DNA of 64,000 bases from Nepenthes gracilis (Eukaryota > Streptophyta > Magnoliopsida > Caryophyllales > Nepenthaceae): NCBI GenBank assembly GCA_033239525.1, contig BSYO01000035.1, positions 3,258,965 through 3,322,964 of the forward strand. Direction: 5' to 3'. A model generated the notes under the pieces. That model was not told the DNA's origin. It saw only the letters and a list, made by a program, of their open reading frames with translations, and made no database searches. This document shows, piece by piece, positions 23,645 to 35,085 of this stretch; position 1 is the stretch's first letter; the number at the start of each line of letters is the position of its first letter. Both the position numbers and the translations under genes were made by a program.

Positions 23645-23821
23645 TCAGTCTTCACCGTTATCATGCCAACACATTAGAATGGCAACGCAGCGACGAACGA
23701 TGTAAAACTTAGCCCTCTGCTTCTTCACTGCATGACTGCACTTCTTGCTGAACGATCTGCATGGCTTTTCTTCCACCACCTCATTGCTTAGCCCGGACAT
23801 ATTTTCCTGCTCAGTCGCCAT
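23645..23821 (-). CDS. DVL/RTFL (DEVIL/ROTUNDIFOLIA-like) small peptide
   Basis: The 58-codon frame starts with ATG at 23821 (MATEQENMSGLSNEVV) and ends with TGA at 23645-23647. The C-terminal half (residues ~21-54) is an almost canonical DVL domain: CRSFSKKCSHAVKKQ, then RAKFYIVRRCVAILMCWHD. The conserved Cys, the KKQRAKFYI core, the RRC and the final CWHD are all present. Known DVL/RTFL peptides are plant-specific, membrane-associated regulators that restrict polar cell proliferation and alter leaf, fruit and trichome shape when overexpressed. They are usually 40-150 residues, intronless, with a variable N-terminus like the acidic one here. The gene has no frame damage and no transposon overlap. 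An upstream in-frame start is not evident. I am confident of the family but not of the individual paralogue. Confidence 0.93.
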   Translation of the reverse strand: MATEQENMSGLSNEVVEEKPCRSFSKKCSHAVKKQRAKFYIVRRCVAILMCWHDNGED

Positions 23822-23990
23822 TAAAGTGTTACCTTGCTTTACCCCTCGAGCTTTCTCTGTTGTACACAGACTAAAGAAAAAAGCGATAAGAAGAAGCCCA
23901 GAGCGGGAGGAAGCCAGCTATTACAGAATAATATGAAGAACAGGTGAAGTTTTCGAGCATTTTTTTAACCAAGAGAACATTATATTTACA

Positions 23991-24000
23991 TTTATATATA
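23991..24000 (-). promoter_or_regulatory. Possible TATA box of the DVL gene
   Basis: The minus strand reads TATATATAAA about 170 bp upstream of the DVL start codon. It fits a core promoter with a ~140-bp leader. The region is AT-rich, so chance occurrence is possible. Confidence 0.4.
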
Positions 24001-24207
24001 TGATTTTCACTTTTTTTTTTTAGGATTAAAATGAAGATAGACAAGTGAGGGGCATTTAGGTTTGTATCGATGCACGTACGGTGGGTGCAGTTAAAGACAT
24101 TATAATCCACCCAGCTGTCTCTGAACCCCGAAAAATAGTGTACCCTAAAAGAAGAAACAGTGGAATTTGGGGTTAGGCATATAACTAATTTGAAAATTAC
24201 AAATTAA

Positions 24208-24208
24208 T

Positions 24209-24249
<41 letters not shown>
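24208..24249. repeat. (TA)n(TG)n compound microsatellite
   Basis: Roughly eleven TA units pass directly into about ten TG units, some 390 bp upstream of the DVL start codon. Confidence 0.95.
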
Positions 24250-25767
24250 CTGATTAATCGATATGTGTATTAAGTATGCTAAATCTATAGCTTGTCCCTG
24301 GTGCAGCAGTTTGCATGAGAAATTGTTCTTCATGTCTTTGTTATAAAATTTGTCCTTTGATTGTTGAAGGGTCAGCGGGTCAAAAATTGACCAGTGTTTG
24401 GTACTTAATGGTCACTGCTGCAGCGGATGAGAGATGGCATTCAATATGTCTTCCCTCTCCTGTCCCTATTTCGTTTTTTTTTTTTTTTTTTTTTACTTTT
24501 TTTTAAAAAAATTTCCCTTTAATTACTCAATTTCACTGTTCAGTTGGGTGTAATTTCTCTGGTGAATTCACTCTTGCCTTCATTCCTTCCTAACTAAACC
24601 CTAGCATGCTTGTTTTCACATCAAACAAGGCCAAAACACAATTAATTATCTATATAACAAGTGAATAACACAAAAGAAATAACAAAAACTTAAATTTTGT
24701 TAAGTGGGGTTGATTTAGCATAATAGTCTAAAATGTAGAAATAATTTTAAATTGATTTTTTATCTCTCTTTTGATTTTTGATAAGTAATTGATGCATGTA
24801 TAATTGAAAATATTTTGTACATATAAAGAGACAACAAACCATTACAAGATTGAAAGATCATCAAGAATAATGACAAAACTAAAAAAAAATATGAAAACAC
24901 AAAAAATTATTAAAGTTTTGATAGTGATACGAGGAACAACAAGCTCTTAAAAGGCCGTAAAAATTTCTTAACATTTGAAAGTTCATGTATTAACTTTACT
25001 ATTGGACTATTTCATTGATAAAAACTTCATCAACAGAGTATCTTATATAGTAGTTATTGTATGAACTATGTAGGGGAGGTCCGTGTCATAAAAAATGTAT
25101 TTATTTGTAACCTTTTAAATAAAATAAATAATAGTTGTTAGCGTAATTATTGCTACTTTTTATATAATAGGTGCTCATCTAATATATCCCTTTCAGTCAT
25201 TAAATAGACAGAAACATTCAATTTTACTACAAAATTATCGTCAAAAAATATTTTCACCTCATGATAAGTTGTCTTGAATATACTTTGTTATTCATTTCTT
25301 TCCTCTAACCATAAATAATTTATATATACTTTGTTTATCATTATATTTTAACTATTCGAATCATTTTATATGTAAATACAAAATAAATGGGCAATGTATA
25401 TAGCTTGGAATTATTATTTTGTTGTAGTTGATTTATTCAGGTTAGTAATTGGAGGGCATTAGGCTTGATATCTAGAATACATGTGGAATTAAATATCACA
25501 AACTTAGCATAGCTGTTAGTCGGGCTTGGTCGGACCCCAACAAACCAAAACCAAAATGCAATGCCAACTCCATGCCGGATCGGACTAGGAAGCTCTTGGG
25601 TCGTTCTATCATTTAAGTTCGTTCTTTGTGACATCTGCATGAAATCTTTATTTTGAATGCTGTACGTGTGAGTTAAGTATAATATAATATTTATACTTAA
25701 TTAATTTTAAAATGATCTTAATAGAATGAAATGAAACACTAAGAAAAAAGCATAATAGACCCCATGG

Positions 25768-25777
25768 CTATAAAAGG
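25768..25777 (+). promoter_or_regulatory. Isolated TATA-box-like sequence
   Basis: The sequence ctataaaagg is a good plant TATA match, but only a seven-codon frame follows. It could belong to a non-coding transcript or be chance. Confidence 0.2.
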
Positions 25778-28119
25778 TGACAGGTTTTCTCGCTGCCGCC
25801 AGCAAAAAGGACAGCAAAGATTAATGCCACAACAAACCCTAAATAAATAAATAACTAAATGAATAAATAAATGATCCCGGATTGAATAACATGACAACTC
25901 AGATATATAATCTTGTGTGTTTAATTTTATAATAATAGTAGTATTTAATCTCTTTAATTATTATTATAGGAACGTAATAATATAAATAAATAAATAAAAT
26001 AAAATAATAAATTAAATTAAATAATAATATAATAATAAATGATGACGTATCATCTCTAATATGTAAATGATGTTAGACAAAACAGTCAGTATAGTTGCAG
26101 GTTTTGACCATGGAACTATGCATCTCTCTCATCCTATCATAATCTATCTACTTCAGCCTGCTGAGCCAAACCCAGAGGACAACTTTGCTTCGACATATTT
26201 TAAAAATTCTCATCATTAATTTTTTTTAATATTTAATTAACATAATATATATCTATATATTTATTTTTATATAAATTTTATAATATAAATATCTCAATTA
26301 GATATCACATAACTTTGCGGCTTAGTTTCTCTTTTTCTTCTTCTCCTCTATTTTTTTTTAAATTTTGGGATTTGAATATTATTTGATGTAAAAATATTTC
26401 AGTTATGAAAATATTATGGGGCGTCGAGTAAAAATTATTTTGGTTAATCATCTAATTATTCTAATATTTTTCATGCAATGAAATAGCATTTATTGGATTC
26501 ACAAAATATACAAAATGTGAAAAAAAGAAAAATAATTATGTTCCAAAAGATAAAAATTAAAATAAAAAATAAAAGGGATTAGAAAAAGCAGAGCCCTCGT
26601 GTGGGTGGGGATGGCACAAGAGACCACTTGCAGTTGAATAATGAAGCATAGTATTCTTTCTGTTTATGAGGTCATAAAGATAGTAAAATCACGGTGCAAG
26701 CCATTCCCATTATTGTGAAAAACTAGCAGGAAACTAATGAATATAGCCTAAATAGAGCATATATAGTATCCAAATAAAATTTTAAGTTAAAAAATCATTT
26801 TTAATAAATTAAAAAAAAATTCATGAGCCACTTCTCAATAAAATCTCCCCTAAGATGAGTTTGGTTACGAGAACCTACAGTTGAATGCATAATCGATCAA
26901 TAATTTTCAAAAAATACATACATAAACCATAAATTCTAAATTTTAAACCCAAAACTCTAAACGCTAAACTCATTAACAAGATTAATGAGGGTTACTGGGG
27001 ATCAATTGGCATCTAGGGCCATGTTTAGGATGCCTCGTGCTGGATGGTTCTTGTAAGGATATCTTAAAATTAATTATCTTCGTAAGATTTGTTGGTATTT
27101 TCATACATTTGTGGTACTCAGCATCCAACCCCACACCCAATCTAGTGAATTGATTGACGGTGACATTACTTTCCCAATATGTGTGCTTCGCTCGACGTCT
27201 TATAATGAGGGTGATCAACTTTTTATAATAATCTACAACTCATTTGCCAGGGTTTGAATTTGAATTTCGAGTCGGTGTTTATGTTGATATTTTTTGTATT
27301 GCCATGAGAAAACCTAATTCAATGATAACCTTAATAATATTTTTTATTTGCATCGATAGAAATGCCCTTAATTTTAGCGGCAAGGATAGTGATCAATATT
27401 CTCTTTTATCTTTTGCACGCGCACCACTCTCATATAGTGTTCATGCTGTGTTCTATTTTAACCTAGTTCTTGTGCTTGCTTTTATTGTGGGTTATGAATT
27501 GCGCAGGACGCGCTAATGGGTCAGCAAGAGCTTTTATACAAACGATCGGGAGCAAGCTTTGGGATGAGATGTCTGAATAATTTGATAAAATATCACTGTT
27601 CTTACGTTTCTATGTCTCCTTATGAGCCTCTGAGTCTCAAATGCTCCCAACAACATGATAAAAAGCTCAACTCCTACTACTTCATAATGGCCTTGGTTGC
27701 GCCGTACTTCCGGGCGTATTAAATTTTTAAAATTTTGGACTCTCTGAGGATTTAGACTTCTAAACCCTTAAGCTTTTGGACTTCCAAAACTCCTAAGCTT
27801 CGAGGCTCTTTAAAATTTTTTAGCTTTTAGCCTTCCTGAACTCATAGGTCCTGACATGTGAGTGACCTGCAGGCATGGGCATTCTCTAGATTATTATTAT
27901 TTTTTGTTTCAGAGTGGTGGGTGGGTTCGATTAACTGGTATAGAAGGTACAGAGAATAGTGGCACGAAGACAAAATCAAGAGTGCGTGGGCCAATCTGCA
28001 GCACCGTGGTTTCTTGTAGCCACAGCGTGCGTACGGGAGGGAGCTCATGGACAGACCACAAAGCGCTTCATCGCATGTGATGGTTAAGTACCTTCGTCGT
28101 CTATTTGGACTGTCAAATT

Positions 28120-28740
28120 TGTTGGAAATCTCTCCCATGAAGAAGTTCCGATCAACGGGACGTTGACCGGATGGGCGGTCAACGGAATGTTAACCGGATT
28201 GGCGGTCAACAAAATGTTGACCGGCCTTATGGAGAATGACGGCCAACCAAGCTGCCACCCGCCAGAAATCCAGAGGCCTTGGCCACCAAGAGATCTTGGA
28301 GATATACGTGATCTCGCACGGTTTTGCTTGTTCGTATTTTTTTGGACAGAGGAATATTCATATTGTTGGAAGGAACCGTTTATGTCCTTTTATATATTGA
28401 ATATTGCCCTATGTATATTCCTTTTTTGATGTGTGGGTGTGTGACGAAGGGTGAGAGAGAGTAGAAGAGAAAAACGATGAAGGAAGCAGAAACTGATAGT
28501 AAATTGTGTGTTGCTATTACTCTGTTCTTCAATTTTTTTTTGTTCTCTACTGTGTAACGGAGAATTTGTTCCCAATCGCCCACATAGTGAAACACATTCA
28601 GTGGACGGATTGTCCCGTGGTTTTTTTCTTAGTTGAAAAGGGTTTTTCACGTAAAATACTTGTGTTCATTGTTCTTCTTCATTCACATCTCTTACTGTCT
28701 TGTTTAATCGGGAAAGTTGTCCGCCCTCTCTTCACTAACA
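28120..28740 (+). repeat. 5' LTR of Copia element
   Basis: The 621-bp LTR starts TGTTGGAAATC and ends ACTAACA. U3 holds an array of W-box motifs (28163-28222). A TATA-like tttatatatt at about 28389-28398 probably starts transcription. The downstream part matches the 3' LTR most closely. Small ORFs inside are LTR sequence only. Confidence 0.95.
28163..28222 (+). promoter_or_regulatory. W-box array in LTR U3
   Basis: TTGACC occurs at 28163-28168 and 28217-28222, and its complement GGTCAA at 28177-28182 and 28204-28209. These form inverted pairs such as TTGACCGgatgggCGGTCAA. TTGACC/T is the established core bound by WRKY transcription factors. The 3' LTR keeps three of them (32820-32825, 32834-32839, 32847-32852). 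Function is inferred. Confidence 0.6.
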
Positions 28741-28742
28741 AG

Positions 28743-28753
28743 TGGTATCAGAG
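28743..28753 (+). other. Primer-binding site for initiator tRNA-Met
   Basis: TGGTATCAGAG lies two bases after the 5' LTR. Confidence 0.92.
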
Positions 28754-28775
28754 ACAGGTTTAGGACTCTGTTCTA

Positions 28776-31700
28776 ATGGCGTCGACATCATCGAAAAATC
28801 TGCCGTTTAGTGTTGAGATGTTTAACGGGTAGGGTAACTTCATTCTCTGGCAAGAAAGAGTGAAGAACGTTCTCACTAGAGAAGAGACGATAAAGGCGCT
28901 GAAGAAGAAGGATGAGAAGCCTGCGAACTTGACCGATAATGAATGGTAAGATAAAAGTGATCTTGCAAATTGCACCATTAAACTGTCTGGTGGACAACAC
29001 TCTCCAGGAGGTGCTTAGCTTGACTGACCCGGCGGAGGTCTGGGAGAAGTTGGAGAGTCGGTATAAGTCCAAATCCTTGACAACCAGGCTTCATATAAAG
29101 AAGCAGTTCTATGGCCTACGGTTGTCGGAAGGAGGAAGTTTCGAGAAGCACCTGGATAAGTTTAACTGGATATTGATGCAGATGTCCCCCCTTGACAAAG
29201 AAATCAAGGAGAAGGACAAGGCGTTGGTCCTGCTGGCCTCCCTATCGGCCTCCTTTGACCATATCGTTACAACATTGTTGTTTGGCAAGGATACATTAAA
29301 GTTGGATGAGGTTATTGCTTCCCTACTCATTAACGAGTCAAGAAAATCACAAGAGACCTCGACGACTGAGGTACTTGTGACTGAATCAAGGGAAAGAAGT
29401 AGAGGCCGTGGTCAAAAGCAAGGAGATAAAGCCCGTAGCAAGTCAAGATCAAGGTATTAAAACCTTGAGTGTCACTACTGTGGCAAGAAGGGCCACATTA
29501 AAAAGCATTATTTCAAATGGAAGCGAAAAAATATGAAAAAAGAGAAATGTGATAGTGGACGAGCAGAAGAGAAGTCCTCCGTCTCTGTAGTCACAGCAGG
29601 CAGCTTTCTGCTGACAAGTGAAGGAGACGTAGCAAACGTAACGGACGATGAGTCCGGCTGGATAGTTGACTCCGGTGCTACCTTGCACGTCACATCCAGA
29701 AGGCAGTTATTCACATCTTATACTCCAGGAGACTTTGGAGTAATAAGGATGGGGAATGAAGGAACATCTCCCGTTGTAGGCAGGGGAGATGTCGTCCTAG
29801 TCACAAATAACGGGACGAAGCTTATGCTGAAGGATGTGCGTCATATTCCTGACATCCGGCTAAATGTCATCTCAGCTGGTCGCCTGGATGATGAAGGCTA
29901 TTGTAACACCTTCTATGAAGGCGAGTGGAAGCTAACAAGAGGGTCTCTTGTTGTAGCAAGAGGCAAAAAGGCCTTCGGCCTATATGTGATGAAGGCCTGC
30001 ACAGTGGCTGGAGATGTAAACGTCACAACCAGCACTGGAACAATGGAATGTGGCACAGAAGGCTAGGCCACATGAGTGATAAAGGGTTGTCCTGCTTAGC
30101 CAGTAAAGGCTTAATAACTGGAGCAAAGGAGGAAGGATAAAAATTGTGTCCTCATTGCTTGGCTGGAAAGCAAAGGAAAGTTTCATTCCATGGGAAATCA
30201 TCCGGACCAAAGGCGGAGCTCCTAGAACTTATTCACACAGATGTGTGTGGACCATTCAGAGACAAGTCTTTTGGTGAAGCCCAATATTTTGTCTCTTTCA
30301 TTGACGACTATTCAAAAAGGCTGTGGGTCTATTCACTGAAGACCAAGGATTAGGTTCTTAGTACCTTTGAGCAATTTCATACTCTTGTGGAGCGTCAGAC
30401 GGGGAAGAAACTGAAGGCCGTCCGTAGTGACAACGGCGGCGAATACTTGGGGCCTTTTGATGCCTACTGCCGGACACATAGTATTAGGCACCAAAGGACA
30501 CCACCAAAGACTCCACAGTTAAATGGAGTGATAGAACAGATGAACCGTACGCTCTTAAAGAGAGTACGCTGCATGCTTTCCGAAGCAAAGCTTCATGCTT
30601 CGTTCTGGGCAGAAGCACTCCGGATGGCAGCCTACATCATCAACAGGTCGCCCAGCAAGCCTTTGATGGGTGAAGTGGTAGAGAAGATATGGACGGATAA
30701 GGAGCCGTCCTATGATCACTTGCGAGTATTCGGATGCAAAGCATTCGTACATGTCCCAAGAGATGAAAGGACAAAGCTGGAGCCAAAGAAAACAAAGTGC
30801 GTCTTTTTGGGCTACGGGGAAGATGAACTGGGCTACCGGTTGTATCATCCAACTACTAGGAAACTCGTCCGGTCTAGGGACGTAACCTTTATTGAGAATG
30901 AGACGATTGAAGACATTGGCAGAGATGGCAAATGTGACGATGTGCCAACAGACCAAGTGAGCGCTGAAGCTGTCTGTCCGGCATCATTGGAGAGAGAGGT
31001 TCCTGGTCAGGAGACGGTTGAGGATAATGAGGAGGAGGCCACAGCTCCGGATGGCACTACTGAGGGAGCCATTCCTCAACCGGCAGAGAATGTCCCTGTG
31101 AGACGGTCCTTACGCAACAGACGGTCGTCCATTCGTTTGTCACCAAATGAATACGTCATACTCACTGATGCCGGAGAGCCCGAGGACTATGAAGAGGCAA
31201 TGCAGAACGACAGCAAAGAGGAATGGCTGGAAGCTATGAAGGATGAGATGAGTTCTCTTTATGAGAATCATACTTTTGATCTTATCAAACTTCCTAAGGG
31301 GAAGAAGGCCCTCAAGAACAAATGGGTCTATCACTTGAAGCAGGATGAGAATACCAAGAAGCCTAAGTACAATGCACGATTGGTGGTGAAGGGCTTCAAT
31401 CAGCAAAAAGGGATTGATTTTGATAAAATTTTTGCCCCGGTTGTTAAAATGTCCTCCGTCCGGGTAGTGATAGGCCTGGTTGCCGCCCAGGACTTAGAGG
31501 TGGAGCAGATGGACGTCCGGACTGCATTCCTCCATGGTGAGCTTGAGGAGGAAATCTACATGGAATAACCAAAAGGGTTCAAAGTTAAGGGGAAGGAGAA
31601 ACTTGTCTGCCGTCTAAGAAAGAGTCTGTACGAATTAAAGCAAGCTCTTAGGCAATGGTACAAGAAGTTCGAGTTGGTCATGACCAGACAGGGGTATCGG

Positions 31701-32780
31701 CGGACAACTCGTGATCATTGCGTGTTTGTACAGAAATTCTTGGACGATGATTACGTTGTTCTCCTTCTATATGTAGATGATATGCTAATCGTCGGACGAA
31801 ACGGAGACCGGATAAAGAAGCTGAAGGAGCAGCTTGGCCGGTCATTTGCCATGAATGACCTTGGATCGGCTAAGCAGATTCTGGGTGTCAAAATCTTACG
31901 CGATCGGAAGGCAAGGAAGGTGTGGTTGTCTTAAGAGAACTATCTTGAGAAAGTGCTCCAACGATTCAACATGGAGAAGTAAAAGCCCGTGAGTACACCG
32001 TTGGCAAATCACTACAGGCTGAGCACTCGTCAATGCCCGACTACAGATGACGAGAAGAAATACATGAAAGGCGTTCCCTACTTATCAGCTGTGGGAAGTC
32101 TGATGTATGCTCTGGTATGCACCAGACCGGACATAGCTCATGTCGTCGGGACAGTTAGCCGGTTTCTGTCCAATCCGGAAAAGGAGCACTGGTCCGCAGT
32201 GAAGTGAATCATGAGATATATTCGGGGTACTTCCAAGAGGTGCTTGTGTCTTAGAAGTGATAAACCACAGTTGGTAGGATACTCAGACGCGGATATGGCC
32301 GGAGATGTCGACACACGCAAATCCACATCGGGTTACTTGGTAAAATTTGCAGGCGGTGCAGTTTCTTGGCAATCCAAACTACAAAAGTGTGTAGCCCTAT
32401 CCACAACTGAAGCCGAATACATTGCAGTCACAGAGGCCTACAAGGAGATGCTGTGGATGAAGGAGTTCGTCCAAAAGTTAGGCATCAAATAGGAGAGATA
32501 TGTGGTACTTTGTGATAGCCAGAGTGTCATTCATCTATGTAAGAACTTTTCTTTCCATTCCAGATCAAAGCACATTGATACTAGATATCATTGGGTGCGA
32601 GAGGTGCTGGAAGAAGGTCTACTGTCGATAGACAAAGTGACCACAGAAGAGAACGAGGCAGACATGTTGACAAAGATTCTACCAAAAGTGAAGAATGAGA
32701 TATGCTGCAAGATGGCCGGGCTGACAGAGTTAACTTCCTCATGGTTGAGAGGGGAAGTTTGTTGGAAATCTCTCCCATGA
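28776..32780 (+). pseudogene. Copia gag-pol polyprotein, broken
   Basis: The start is ATG 28776 (MASTSSKNLPFSVEMFNG). Gag runs to a CHYCGKKGHIKKHY knuckle whose last Cys is Tyr. Protease has WIVDSGATLHV (~29660). Integrase has an HHCC-type LWHRRLGHM...CPHC segment and keeps Asp, Asp and Glu (IHTDVCGPF, VRSDNGGEY, NGVIEQMNRT). RT keeps YVDDMLIVG (~31772) and MDVRTAFLHGELEEEIYME. RNase H keeps YSDADMAGD, TTEAEYIA and CDSQSVIHLC. Breaks: in-frame stops at 28830, 28947, 29458, 30138, 30351, 31566, 31932, 31980, 32205 and 32490, and frameshifts near 28985 and 30050. Without these the frame would run a few codons into the 3' LTR. At least four stops fit C-to-T changes of CAA, CAG or TGG codons. Confidence 0.93.
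32746..32759 (+). other. Polypurine tract
   Basis: The sequence gttgagaggggaagtt (tract itself agaggggaag) ends directly at the 3' LTR start. The second Copia copy has the same tract at 41677-41687. Confidence 0.9.
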
Positions 32781-33373
32781 AGAAGTTCTTCCAGCAAAAT
32801 ATTGGCGGTAAACAGAGTGTTGACCGGATTGGCGGTCAACAAAATATTGACCGGCTTTGTGGAGAATGCGGACGGCCAACTGCTGGCCATCCGCCGGAAA
32901 TCCAGAGCAGCGCCAGCTCAGCAGATCTTCTGGAGATACATGATCTCAGACGGTTTTGCAGGAGCCGTATTTTTTGGACAAGGGAATATTCATATTATTG
33001 GAAGAAACCGTTTCTGTCTTTTTATGCATTGAATATTGCTCTATGTATATTCCTTTTTTGATGTGTTGGTGTGTGACGAAGGGTGAGAGAGAGTAGAAGA
33101 GAAAAACGGTGAAGGAATCAGAAACCGATAGTAATTGTGTGTGTTGCTATTGCTCTGTTCTTCAATTTTTTTTTGTTCTCTACTGTGTAACGGGGAATTT
33201 GTTCCCAAATCGCCCACATAGTGAAACACATTCAGTGGACGGATTGTCTCGTGGTTTTTTCTTAGTTGAAAAGAGTTTTCCACGTAAAATACTTGTGTTC
33301 ATTGTTCTTCTTCATTCACATCTCTTACTGTCTTGTTTAATCGGGAAAGTTGTCCGCCCTCTCTTCACTAACA
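32760..33373 (+). repeat. 3' LTR of Copia element
   Basis: It is 614 bp and matches the 5' LTR. The two differ most in the first 150 bp, where the W-box repeat differs in copy number and spacing. It is followed by the target duplication aaatt. Confidence 0.95.
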
Positions 33374-33378
33374 AAATT

Positions 33379-34222
33379 GAGGGGTCAAACGAATCGCATG
33401 TTAAAGTTAAAACATACATAAAATACAAAATTGGTTTTGTTTTGTTTTTTATACAATGTTAGAATATTAAAATATCTACATTATAAAAGAAAATTATATA
33501 TTCTTTCAACTTAATATATGGATTGTTGAATCATTCATCCAATGGTCCACAGGTGCACGAAGTCCTAAGAGAGAAGAAGTGGAAGATGGCAACGGGAACA
33601 AGGTCGTGCCCCCAAAGTATTGCTTCCATTGCGCCCCAAGATGAACAATGGATCATTGGATGAGAATATAATAGTCTAAAATTTATATTTAAAAACTTAA
33701 AAATATATAAATATTTTTATTTTATTCATAATATTAATATATTAATATTTTAATTTATAAAAATATAAAAATAACTCCCCCTATATATATATATACTTAA
33801 TTTAGATTCATAAATTTTTATCATTCAAAGGTTTATCGATATACATGCAATCTAGGAGGGTGCAATGGAGATTGAGGGGACTCCATCTCTATGCGTATGG
33901 TACCCCTTAACACGTCATTTATGCATAACGAAAACATCTCTATCTCTATTAAAAATAAAACTTTTTTTAAACTAATGCAATAGGGCATACCCATTTCCTT
34001 GTCATCTGTGCATGTCGAAGGCATGCAGCATAGAACATGAAGCACCGGAGGCAATCGGATACGTGGAGTTATAAAGTTTAACAATATATTTATTAGGGTA
34101 CAAATACATTTTTCTTTGGTCATCTTAAATGCTTAATTTTATAAGATAATTTGCTTTAGTCATAATAAATCTATTTGTAGATATTAATTTTGACATGATA
34201 TTTTATCTATATATTTATTATT
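33379..34222. other. AT-rich flank with a short inverted repeat
   Basis: No gene is seen. A 15-bp near-perfect inverted repeat lies at 33535-33549 and 33649-33663 (one mismatch, 99 bp apart). No target duplication is evident. Confidence 0.5.
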
Positions 34223-34227
34223 ATGTA

Positions 34228-34833
34228 TGTTGCGCCAACGAATTCTGAATGTTGAACGGATGAGGAATCTAAATGTTGTATATAGCGGGTCCAGTCTCTA
34301 TATGTTCGAATCTAAATTCTGTACAACACAACAATATAATCAAAGGATTGACGAGATTATCCTTCCGATATATCCTCCGATACTCGAATCAGTATTTAAC
34401 TTTTGTAAGGAAATAAATCGATGATGCAGTTTAAAAATTGAAGAAATTTTGTATTTGGGAGCTTACTCTTTTCTTGAAGCGTCTTAGAGAGAAAGAAAGT
34501 TCTTTTTTGGGTTGTTAGAAAGTGTCATCTTACCCTGTTGAATAGGAGGTCTTTTTATAATTATTATAGAGCAGTTGACTCTTTCCGTTAACTGTTCAAA
34601 AAATCATTTAGGAAACCGTTGAATGGATAAAACTTTATCCATATTTAAGTTTCAATTGTCTAAGGTCGTTATGATAAGATGGAGAGACACCGCCCGACCT
34701 TTATCTTCAATTTTAGCTTATTCTCAAACTGACTTTTAAATTGGGCCAAAATGGCTTCTTGGGCTTCTCTGATATATAGGCCAAATTTTAAAAATAGGCT
34801 TTCTCATTAGGTTATTGGTATCAGTACCCATCA
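34228..34833 (-). repeat. Probable solo LTR
   Basis: On the minus strand the segment starts TGATGGGTACTG and ends GGCGCAACA. It is flanked by atgta (34223-34227) and acgta (34834-34838), a 5-bp duplication with one transition. It contains a TATA-like minus-strand stretch near 34550 and resembles the F1 LTRs in plan but not in detail. No internal region adjoins it, which fits a solo LTR left by LTR-LTR recombination. Confidence 0.5.
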
Positions 34834-35085
34834 ACGTAGATGTTTAATTTAAATAAATAATTGAACTATTATATCATCTGAATATATTTGAAAGATATTG
34901 TTAATATGAAATGTGGAAAGTTGCTCTATGCCCTTTGCACCATTTTATGATGGGATGGTTGTTCATCCATCCGTTCAGTAACTACCATCCATATGCATCA
35001 TCCATGCCGGCACGATGAAGCGTCGCACCTTCTACCGTGGCTCCTTATTTTTTAGATGGAGTCACCCATTATTTTTTATATTCAT

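Larger units (their letters stand above)
23822..28114. other. DVL upstream region and AT-rich intergenic DNA
   Basis: The first few hundred bases are the presumed promoter and 5' leader of the DVL gene. The rest holds microsatellites, poly-T runs and short frames (for example 27244-27516 and 27516-27722) without any recognised domain. I see no transposon ends. The final segment 27840-28114 is the left flank of the Copia insertion. Confidence 0.5.
28120..33373 (+). mobile_element. Complete Ty1/Copia element, Tnt1/Tork type
   Basis: Two ~0.6-kb LTRs (TGTTGG...AACA) flank a PBS, one gag-pol reading path and a PPT. The target site aaatt is duplicated at 28115-28119 and 33374-33378. Domain order is gag, protease, integrase, RT, RNase H, which defines Copia. 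The protein closely follows tobacco Tnt1 from gag to RNase H, so I place it in the Tork/Tnt1 lineage. The LTRs are similar but clearly not identical (roughly 95% in the 3' half by eye), so insertion is not very recent. Stops and frameshifts make it non-autonomous now. Confidence 0.93.

Noticed and set aside
23745..23936. 63-codon plus-strand ORF
   Set aside because: It is antisense to the DVL gene, whose minus-strand domain is unmistakable.
27244..27722. Two adjacent plus-strand ORFs (90 and 68 codons)
   Set aside because: No recognisable domain, no promoter or splice evidence, typical chance frames in this base composition.
30555..30956. 133-codon minus-strand ORF over Copia integrase
   Set aside because: It is a shadow of the plus-strand gag-pol frame, whose conserved motifs explain the sequence.
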